In this document: in pieces, positions 23,957-30,538 of the stretch
Position numbering within the stretch: the first letter of the stretch is position 1
How the letters are laid out: each line of letters starts with the position of its first letter
NCBI GenBank assembly: GCA_030053925.1
Contig: JASGCX010000005.1
Span: 1 to 42,085, forward strand
Direction: 5' to 3'
Length of the DNA: 42,085 bases
Source of the DNA: Flavobacterium sp.
GTDB lineage: Bacteria > Bacteroidota > Bacteroidia > Chitinophagales > Chitinophagaceae
Notes under the pieces: generated by a model
The model's database searches: none
What the model saw: only the letters and a program-made list of their open reading frames with translations
What the model was told of the DNA's origin: nothing
Made by a program: the position numbers and the translations under genes

Positions 23957-25126
23957 ATGAAACTACATAGAGAATATCCACATCTAGAATTTATTAAGAA
24001 GTGGGATTTTACTAAACGAGGGCTTATTGTAATAGGGCAATGTATTTCTTTGATAAAATCCATCAACAACACGCCTATCATGCCAACTCATTATACAGAA
24101 TTAATGAACGTTGCTTTAAAAAAAGGGGCTCAATCTACAACTGCAATTGAAGGTAATACCTTAAGCGATGATGAAATTTCAAATTTAATTGAAGGTAAAA
24201 AATTACCTGATAGTTTAGAGTATCAAGGAATTGAAGTACAAAATATTTTAGATGCGTTTAATGAATTACTTAGAGATACGGTTTATGAAAATAAGGAACA
24301 ATTAATTACACCAGAATTATTATTACGCTTTCATAAATTAGTTGGAAAAAACCTTGGTGAACATTTTGCGGCAATTCCAGGACATTTTAGAAACAGTGAT
24401 GTGATTGTGGGTAATTATAGATGCCCAGATTATAGGGATGTGCCAATTTTAGTAAACAAATATTGCGAATTTCTAAGAACAGAATTTAAGTATGAAAGTG
24501 GCGAACAGCAGTTTAGCGATGTATTTATTGAAGCGATTGTAGCTCATTTATATTTAGAGTGGATTCATCCATTTGGTGATGGAAATGGTAGAACTGGCAG
24601 ACTAGTGGAATTCTATATTTTATCCAGAGGTTGTAATCCCGATATAACATTACATATTTTATCTAATCATTACAATGCAACAAGAGCGGAATATTATAGA
24701 CAAATAGATAAGGCTTTTCAAAAAAGGGACTTGTCTGAATTTATAGAATATGCACTGATTGGATTTAGGGATGGATTACAAAAAACACTAGAAAAAATAC
24801 AGTCAAGTCAACTTATAATGACTTGGCAAAAATATATTTATGATAAATTTGATGGAGTAGAAATGGGGCAAAAAGAAGTGTTTAAGCGAAAAAGAAAATT
24901 TGCTTTACAGGTTCCGATTGACAAAAAATTCACAATAGAAGAAATTCCCAGCTTAAATATAGAATTAGCAAGGCTGTACTCTAATATTTCAGAACGTACA
25001 TTATTGAGAGATATAGAAGAACTGATGAGTTTAGATATATTAATAAAAGATGCAAATTATTATTCTGCAAACATTTCAACGGTGAAGCAAATGATAGCTA
25101 AAAGAAAGGGAGTTTCGTTTATATAA
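23957..25126 (+). CDS. Class II Fic (AMP transferase) protein with C-terminal winged helix
   Basis: Fic enzymes transfer AMP (or another phosphate group) to a hydroxyl on target proteins. From the ATG at 23957 the protein has 389 residues. The active-site motif HPFGDGNGRTGR spans H204-R215, all key residues kept. The inhibitory helix motif (S/T)xxxE(G/N) is at T61-G66 (TTAIEG), so it is a class II Fic whose E65 should hold the enzyme off. The flap strand lies near PGHFRNSDVIVGN. The C-terminal part (about 315-385; SERTLLRDIEELMSLDILIKD) looks like a winged helix, suggesting DNA binding and control of its own palindromic promoter. No separate antitoxin gene is present. It stands at the edge of the restriction-modification island. 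Confidence 0.9.
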   Translation: MKLHREYPHLEFIKKWDFTKRGLIVIGQCISLIKSINNTPIMPTHYTELMNVALKKGAQSTTAIEGNTLSDDEISNLIEGKKLPDSLEYQGIEVQNILDAFNELLRDTVYENKEQLITPELLLRFHKLVGKNLGEHFAAIPGHFRNSDVIVGNYRCPDYRDVPILVNKYCEFLRTEFKYESGEQQFSDVFIEAIVAHLYLEWIHPFGDGNGRTGRLVEFYILSRGCNPDITLHILSNHYNATRAEYYRQIDKAFQKRDLSEFIEYALIGFRDGLQKTLEKIQSSQLIMTWQKYIYDKFDGVEMGQKEVFKRKRKFALQVPIDKKFTIEEIPSLNIELARLYSNISERTLLRDIEELMSLDILIKDANYYSANISTVKQMIAKRKGVSFI

Positions 25127-25224
25127 AAAATAACGCAATTAATTGTTGCAACCTCTTAATGGTGCAAGTGTAAAATGTGATGCACTTAAAATGTTGATTG
25201 ATTTTCTAACCCTTAAAACATTTG

Positions 25225-25610
25225 GGCACTGTTTTAAAATGTATGCTGCGTTTTAAGCAGTATTTCGGTAATGAATATAAGCTTTAATAATTCCATAGTG
25301 CATATCATCTTTCTTTGAAAAGCAAACAGTTTCTCTACTTAATCGTTTTAAATGTGTTCTAAAATCTCTATTCTTTCTTTCAATATGTGTTGTCTTTCTT
25401 TTTGAGATAATGTGCTTCTCTTTTGGCATATACTTTTTTGTACTATTTCCATTCATCTGTGCAATATTTTTCAACTTCCAAATGACTTAGCTTCTTGAGT
25501 AATGCTTTACAACTTTTGTCATCTCTTTTACCAATTTGAAAGGCTAATTTTTTCATCGTTTCCTCGCCGTTTCTTGTATTTTATACTAGCATACATTTTA
25601 AAACAGTACC
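25225..25610 (-). mobile_element. Collapsed IS1-family element with intact terminal inverted repeats
   Basis: Near-perfect terminal repeats: the 20-base core ACTGTTTTAAAATGTATGCT at 25228-25247 is matched exactly by its complement at 25588-25607, with GG/CC ends at 25225 and 25610. Between them is only the last part of insB, so the 386-bp element is about half the usual IS1 length; insA and the start of insB are deleted. Flanking bases match poorly as a target duplication (6 of 9). The right end carries the stop codon of the adjacent methyltransferase. The stretch 25127-25224 between Fic and the element has no gene. Confidence 0.8.
25253..25556 (-). pseudogene. IS1-family InsB transposase remnant
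   Basis: From 25556 the minus strand reads MKKLAFQIGKRDDKS, CKALLKKLSHLEVEKYCTDEW, then a stop, a one-base shift, and MPKEKHIISKRKTTHIERKN and FRTHLKRLSRETVCFSKKDDMHYGIIKAYIHY. This is the C-terminal half of IS1 InsB (compare the typical SKRxTxxIERxNLxxRxxLxRLxRKxLxFSKS). A nonsense codon and a frameshift add to the internal deletion, so no transposase can be made. Confidence 0.8.
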
Positions 25611-26593
25611 AAAATTTTTCTAAGTGCATTTGCTACATGCCACATTAATACAGGTGGTACAGCATTGCCAATTGCTCTATATTGTCTATTCTCTGAAACT
25701 ATGTCTAACCTAAAACTTTCTGGAAATGATTGAATTCTTGCAGCCTCTCTTGGTGTTAATCTTCTATAGCGTTCATCAATCATCAAAACAGGGTCGGTAC
25801 CATTTAAGCTAACTTTTGCAAGATGTGAACTAATTGTGTTGCATGGCTGCTCTAAATCTTGTACTCTGCCTTTGTTCATTTTTTCACGAACTCTCAACAT
25901 TCCATCAACAGCTTTTTGACTAAAAAACCATTTATCATCTTTGTTTGCTTTTTTATCTATTACTTGTTTTAGTTTAATCTTTGAACCGTTTAAAGTATTT
26001 GGAAGTGGAAACCGAAAATTGAAATAGTCGTCGAAATCTCTGAACCCAACAATAAATACTCTTTCTCTTTTTTGCGGAATGCCAAATTCAGAGGAATTTA
26101 AAAGCCTATAATGAATATGATAACCTACGTTTTCAAATTCTTTTACAATCATTGGAAAAGCTTTGCCTCCATTTGCAGAAAGTAAACCCTTTACATTTTC
26201 TCCAATAAAAAAACGAGGTTGTTTTTCTTTTAAAACTTTAACCATTTCAAAAAACAATTTTCCACGTTCATCTTTATATCCTAATCTCGGCGGATTTTGA
26301 GCAATAATTGAAAATGATTGACAAGGAAATCCCCCTAATAAAATATCATGGTCAGGCAATTCACTTGCTACAATATCTCTTACATCCTTTAACTCACATT
26401 TATGTGAGAAATTGCTGTTATAAATTTGAGTTGCATAGCTATCATTGTCAGCAGCATAAACAACTTCAAATGGCAATTGGGGATATTGTTTTTCAAGGAA
26501 ATTAAAGTCTCCTTGAATTCCTAAATCCATGCCACCGCATCCACAAAATAGTGAGGCAACTTTTATTTTTTCCAAATTAGTAGCTTGGTCCAT
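25598..26593 (-). CDS. DNA (cytosine-5) methyltransferase (first of two)
   Basis: The 331-residue enzyme methylates cytosine C5 in a specific sequence, protecting it from the neighbouring nuclease. Motif I is VASLFCGCGGMDLG (11-25), motif IV GGFPCQSFS with catalytic C91, motif VI GENVKG (E132), motif VIII QKRERVFIVGF, motif IX RRLTPREAARIQSFPESF, and motif X AIGNAVPPVL. A target-recognition stretch lies between VIII and IX. Its start lies inside the end of the nuclease gene (31-bp overlap), so it is translated with it. Its last residues and stop come from the IS1 terminal repeat, so the native C-terminus was slightly altered. The sequence shares motifs but little else with the second methyltransferase, so target sites probably differ. 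Confidence 0.95.
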   Translation of the reverse strand: MDQATNLEKIKVASLFCGCGGMDLGIQGDFNFLEKQYPQLPFEVVYAADNDSYATQIYNSNFSHKCELKDVRDIVASELPDHDILLGGFPCQSFSIIAQNPPRLGYKDERGKLFFEMVKVLKEKQPRFFIGENVKGLLSANGGKAFPMIVKEFENVGYHIHYRLLNSSEFGIPQKRERVFIVGFRDFDDYFNFRFPLPNTLNGSKIKLKQVIDKKANKDDKWFFSQKAVDGMLRVREKMNKGRVQDLEQPCNTISSHLAKVSLNGTDPVLMIDERYRRLTPREAARIQSFPESFRLDIVSENRQYRAIGNAVPPVLMWHVANALRKILVLF

Positions 26594-27972
26594 TCTCCTG
26601 ATTTTTCGGTGAATATTATATCAGCTCCATTTCTGGGTGACATTTTAATAATATCGTTTTTGTAGTTTCCTACAGGGTCTTTTAAAATAAATAGTTTTCG
26701 TTCATGCTTACTAATCATTAAACGATAAACAAAATAGTTGTCTCGAAGAGTTTCCGCAGTCGACCATTCATTAGGGGTCAAATGGAAATTGTAAAAACCT
26801 AATGATTTACTACTAATAGTTGATTTAACTTCAATGTATCTCTTTTTAGCATCGAGCTCAACACTTTGAATATCGTAACCTACAGCAAATGAGGTTGGGA
26901 TTTTCTTAATAAGATGTATTAAATCTTCACGACCACCTTGCTTAACTCTCATGCTTTCGTGACCTACAATAAGATTTTCTCCAAAGTCCCCAATCTCTTT
27001 AGTGTGTTTAACATTATCAGGGTCAAAGGCTTCTTCTAAATCTGAAATTGCATTGGCGATTAATTGGCTATAATCATCTTCCTCAATCCCCAAATATTTA
27101 AGTACATCAGTTTTAAATAAGTTTTTCCCTAAATCAGTATTAACATAAGTGAACCAATGATCTTCAATTGGTTTTAAGACATTAACAGGAATGTCTGTTC
27201 CAAAGAGTATATCATATTCAGAAAACCATAGATTACTTTGTAAAAATGCAGTAATTGTTTCTCTGTCTCTCCAATTTATAAAATAGTTTGAGGCATGTTG
27301 AACTAATAAATCCGCAATCACCATATAGTCAAGAATATCACCTGCGTACCTAATAACATCACCTTGCCAATCTAAATCAATTTTATTATTGCGATTTTGC
27401 AAAATTCTTTCAACAACTTCATCAGGATTGCAGTTATCTCTTGTTACTCTTAGGTCATTATAAATAAAGTGTGTCGCTTCTGCTTTATTTAGTGAAAATC
27501 TATTGCCCGTAAGTTTTTCACCAGCTTCTAATACTTTCAAAAAATATTGGGCTGGTTTAAACTTTATGCCATTATCAATAACTTCTTTTAGTTTGTAAGA
27601 TTTGATATGTCCGCCAGGATATTGAAAATAAAAAAGGAAATACTTAAAGAATTGTACTAAGTCTTGCTCATTGGCAAGTTTTATTGCAATTTCACTAGCT
27701 TTAGAAATTTTGTTAATATTATCTTCTTCTATCAAACCAAACAGTGCCGCAATTTCTGTACGCCAGTTGTCTATAGTTTTATCATCTTTAGTTGCATTAC
27801 CAGTGTATAATCGTATTGCATTAAATAACTGCTCATTAAAATTGTCTAATGGCAGTGTATTTAATTTTGAAATTTCTGTTGAAACATACAAAAGCACATT
27901 CTCGATATCGTTTTTAAATCGAGGACGAACTTGATGAAGTCGAAAAAAATATTGTTCTTCTATTTTATACAT
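26563..27972 (-). CDS. Putative type II restriction endonuclease with DUF3883 / PD-(D/E)XK domain
   Basis: A 469-residue protein between the two methyltransferase genes. Residues 1-310 are mostly helical and not recognised; FSLNKAEATHFIYNDLRVTRD (159-179) may be a winged-helix-like DNA-reading part. Residues 325-440 resemble DUF3883, a PD-(D/E)XK nuclease fold: GDFGENLIVGHE (E332), GYDIQSV (D367) and RYIEVKST (E381, K383) supply the expected catalytic set. The ATG overlaps the end of the second methyltransferase by 8 bp, and its own end overlaps the first by 31 bp. That tight coupling, with m5C methyltransferases on both sides, makes a restriction role the best reading. The site and cutting pattern are unknown. 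Confidence 0.75.
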   Translation of the reverse strand: MYKIEEQYFFRLHQVRPRFKNDIENVLLYVSTEISKLNTLPLDNFNEQLFNAIRLYTGNATKDDKTIDNWRTEIAALFGLIEEDNINKISKASEIAIKLANEQDLVQFFKYFLFYFQYPGGHIKSYKLKEVIDNGIKFKPAQYFLKVLEAGEKLTGNRFSLNKAEATHFIYNDLRVTRDNCNPDEVVERILQNRNNKIDLDWQGDVIRYAGDILDYMVIADLLVQHASNYFINWRDRETITAFLQSNLWFSEYDILFGTDIPVNVLKPIEDHWFTYVNTDLGKNLFKTDVLKYLGIEEDDYSQLIANAISDLEEAFDPDNVKHTKEIGDFGENLIVGHESMRVKQGGREDLIHLIKKIPTSFAVGYDIQSVELDAKKRYIEVKSTISSKSLGFYNFHLTPNEWSTAETLRDNYFVYRLMISKHERKLFILKDPVGNYKNDIIKMSPRNGADIIFTEKSGEWTKLLIWKK

Positions 27973-29011
27973 CTAAATACTGTTTAAGTTGAATTGCTAA
28001 ATGTTTAGCTAATAAAGGCGGAACAGCATTTCCAACTTGTTTATACTGGCTTGTTTTACTTCCTAAGAAAATAAAACTATCTGGAAAAGATTGAATTCTT
28101 GCACTTTCCCTAACTGTTGGGATACGATTGTATTTGTAATGAAAATGGTGTCTGTGTCCTGTATCTATTGTGAAACTTGGTTTCTTACTATTTAGCCTTG
28201 TCCATGCAATATTTACATTTCTTGTTTTTTGTAAACTTAGTGGTAAGTTTTTATAGTTCCCTCCATCAGGAACCATAGAAATTATTTCAACCGTTTGTTC
28301 ACTATGGTTAGTTATTTCGTGGTTGAAAATACCTTTTGAACCTTTGCGAATGTCTTCTTGATATTTAGATTTTGGAATAACATTATATCCTGTTCCATCA
28401 GTTATTGATTTTTCTGGCAAGTCTGATATCGCTTCTTTGGCTGAAATTAATTCCTTGATTTGTGATGTAGGGAAGACAAATTCTTTATTATTCCTTATTC
28501 CTACAAAAAAAGCTCTTTTTCTGTTTTGAGGAACGCCATATTCAGAAGCCATTAAAACTTTATAAACGACTTTATAACCTAATTTTTCAAAGTCTTTGAT
28601 AATATTATCTTTTACAATGCCTTGCCCCATAGAAACAATATTAGGAACATTCTCCATTAAAAAAGCTTGTGGTTTATAAAATTCAACAAAACTCACAAAC
28701 GATTTATAAAGTTTATTCCGTTCATCATTTACAATTCTTTTTCCTGCTATTGAAAATCCTTGACATGGTGGACCACCTATTATTACATCAATGTCAGTGA
28801 CACCTGTTTTTTTACTTATTTGTTTGGGTGTTTCTATAAATAAATCAGCTACAATTCCTTTTGAATTCTTATGGCTGTTTTCAAAAGTTGCAATTGCATC
28901 TTTCCAATGGTCAATGCCTAAAACAACATCGTAACCAGCCTCAATAAAGCCATAAGAAAGTCCGCCACATCCTGAAAATAAATCTATAACCCTGTTCTTC
29001 TTTTTAATCAT
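27965..29011 (-). CDS. DNA (cytosine-5) methyltransferase (second of two, first in the operon)
   Basis: The 348-residue enzyme is complete: motif I VIDLFSGCGGLSYGF (8-22), motif IV GGPPCQGFS with C83, motif VI MENVPN (119-124), motif VIII PQNRKRAFFVG, motif IX PTVRESARIQSFPDSF and motif X QVGNAVPPLLAKHL. It is promoter-proximal, so methylation can precede nuclease synthesis after the operon enters a new cell. Two distinct m5C enzymes with one nuclease usually mean an asymmetric target with one methylase for each strand. The codon choice is AT-richer than in flanking core genes, consistent with acquisition. No Vsr repair gene or C-protein gene is present. Confidence 0.95.
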   Translation of the reverse strand: MIKKKNRVIDLFSGCGGLSYGFIEAGYDVVLGIDHWKDAIATFENSHKNSKGIVADLFIETPKQISKKTGVTDIDVIIGGPPCQGFSIAGKRIVNDERNKLYKSFVSFVEFYKPQAFLMENVPNIVSMGQGIVKDNIIKDFEKLGYKVVYKVLMASEYGVPQNRKRAFFVGIRNNKEFVFPTSQIKELISAKEAISDLPEKSITDGTGYNVIPKSKYQEDIRKGSKGIFNHEITNHSEQTVEIISMVPDGGNYKNLPLSLQKTRNVNIAWTRLNSKKPSFTIDTGHRHHFHYKYNRIPTVRESARIQSFPDSFIFLGSKTSQYKQVGNAVPPLLAKHLAIQLKQYLDV

Positions 29012-29119
29012 TTTTCCTCTGTGCTTTTATTTAATTTTCTTTTACTAGTTCTATATAATTTGCTTACCAAGTCTAGCTATATTAATTTCCCTAAGTTGAA
29101 AGTATTGGACTTATTTTTT

Positions 29120-29148
29120 CAAATTTAACTACTATTTAAACTTATCAA
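29120..29148 (-). promoter_or_regulatory. Promoter of the M-R-M operon
   Basis: On the minus strand TTG (29146-29148), 18 bases, and TAAATTTG (29120-29127) match the Bacteroidota consensus and spacing. A leader of about 100 bases precedes the ATG at 29011. Confidence 0.5.
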
Positions 29149-29177
29149 TAAATATGGTCTTAAAAATTACCCCACAA

Positions 29178-29211
29178 AAAAGCCGTTCCCTAAAATTAGA
29201 GAGCGGCTTTT
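29178..29211 (-). terminator. Terminator of the hypothetical gene at 29227-29928
   Basis: AAAAGCCGTTCCCT pairs with AGAGAGCGGCTTTT with one wobble and one mismatch. On the minus strand it runs into TTTTTT, 16 bases after the stop at 29227. It also shields the M-R-M operon from read-through. Confidence 0.75.
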
Positions 29212-29226
29212 GCTATCAGCTAATAC

Positions 29227-29928
29227 CTACGATAATTTGCCCGTAACAGTTACTATCAGTTCGTTACTTTCTTGCCCTATTTCTACATCGTCTTCTATGT
29301 AATAGGCTTTGTATTTCCAAATGGCGGTTTGCCCTGCGGCAGGTAGTGGGTATTCGTCTAAAAAATCTGGTTTGGTATCGGTATATGGCATACTGCCATA
29401 GCCTTTGCCATCACCTCTATCTACATAAATATGTACACCTTGGCGACCGCTCTTTTTCCAAATAATATTGGGCTTGCCTGCTTGCAATACCACATCAATG
29501 GTGGGTTTTACAGTATTAATATCTACCTCAGCAGCTTCTGCACCAAATACGCCTAAGTCTTTTAAAATGGTTTCGGTAGCCTTTGGGTTGCTTTTTATAC
29601 CTCGCACTTGCAATATCAATCTACCAAAAATATCGCCTAGTACGGGCGTGGTAAAAGTGGGCAATGCTGGCAGGGCAGGTAAGCTAGCAGTTATGGTTTC
29701 GCTGCCATCACGCAATTGATTTTTGTATGCAGTAACAGATTGCGAATACTTTTTAAATTTCTCTACACTGTTTACGGCTGCTTCGTAGTTGGCAGCATCT
29801 GCTTTAACCTGTGTAATAACTGCTGCACTTATGCCTAGCTCGGTAGCATGTTTCTCTAAGTTGGCTACATAGTTTTTAATAAATACAATTTTTCCCAAAT
29901 CGTCTAAAGGCAAATAATACTTTTTCAT
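29227..29928 (-). CDS. Hypothetical protein with C-terminal FN3-like domain
   Basis: 233 residues, no signal peptide. The N-terminal half is helical (LGKIVFIKNYVANLEKHATELGISAAVITQVKADAANYEAAV). A Pro/Ala/Leu-rich turn (LPALPALPTF) and a short helix lead to a C-terminal beta domain (IIWKKSGRQGVHIYVDRGDG, then TAIWKYKAYYIEDDVEIGQESNELIVTVTG) that looks like an FN3 sandwich. I recall similar hypothetical proteins in other Bacteroidota but no assigned function. It has its own terminator. It is followed on its 5' side by a tandem repeat region, and the pair may belong together. Confidence 0.65.
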   Translation of the reverse strand: MKKYYLPLDDLGKIVFIKNYVANLEKHATELGISAAVITQVKADAANYEAAVNSVEKFKKYSQSVTAYKNQLRDGSETITASLPALPALPTFTTPVLGDIFGRLILQVRGIKSNPKATETILKDLGVFGAEAAEVDINTVKPTIDVVLQAGKPNIIWKKSGRQGVHIYVDRGDGKGYGSMPYTDTKPDFLDEYPLPAAGQTAIWKYKAYYIEDDVEIGQESNELIVTVTGKLS

Positions 29929-30184
29929 AATTTTTTAAATTTAGATAGCTAAAATAAAAATTATCATTTTATACACTTTAGTAAAAATTGCTAAAAATAT
30001 GTTAATTATTGCCTTGCCATTTTGTTGCCTTTTGCAAGCATTTACAAAGCATGTTTTTGGTGGCAAAAGCCCAAAAAATGCCTTTTTAACCTGTAATAAT
30101 GCCCAAAAAATGGGTATTTGCTATGGTAGAAGCTATTATTTGCCCCAAGCAATGCCTAATTGTGTAGCAGCAATCATTGCTCGG

Positions 30185-30387
30185 CTTGGGGCAGTGGTTA
30201 AATATTTTAAGCAACGCTTGCTTGGGTTGAAGCAGTGATTGCCCGGTGTGTGGCAATGGTTAAAAATGTTGGGGCAATAATTAATTGAGCTAAAGCAGCA
30301 ATTGCTTGGCTTAGTGCAATGGTTAAATATTTTAAGCAATAGTTGCTGTGCATGAAGCAGGTGTTGCTCGGTTTAGAGCGGTGATTT
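30185..30387. repeat. Degenerate 62-bp tandem repeat
   Basis: Three units (30185-30246, 30247-30309, 30310-30371; 62, 63 and 62 bp) plus a partial fourth, each with GCAATGGTTAAATATTTTAA-like sequence followed by GCAATnnTTGC and AAGCAGTGnTTGCTCGG-like parts. Inside the units a roughly 21-bp sub-period starting GCA is visible. Short frames cross it on both strands but none looks like a protein. The surrounding 29929-30184 and 30388-30479 hold no gene. Confidence 0.65.
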
Positions 30388-30479
30388 ACATTCTAATACA
30401 TTACCAACTTTACACTCAAAAGTTCGGTAACAATGTGGGCAATTTTTTGTTTGTGATGTGGTATAGTTATTTTATTAAA

Positions 30480-30516
30480 AAGGGTTTATGCGTATCATTA
30501 ATACCCATAAACCCTT
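30480..30516 (-). terminator. Terminator of the TonB receptor gene
   Basis: AAGGGTTTATG and CATAAACCCTT form an 11-bp perfect stem with a 15-base loop. On the minus strand it is followed by TTTT, 23 bases after the stop at 30539. Confidence 0.8.
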
Positions 30517-30538
30517 ATCCTATTAAATTGTAAGTTCG

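Noticed and set aside
25216-25619. Target-site duplication around the IS1 relic
   Set aside because: The 9-base flanks match at only 6 positions, too weak to claim.
29999-30238. An open frame of 79 codons starting MLIIALPFCC
   Set aside because: Its second half is the degenerate tandem repeat, the opposite strand is equally open, and the residues show no fold-like pattern. Treated as non-coding.
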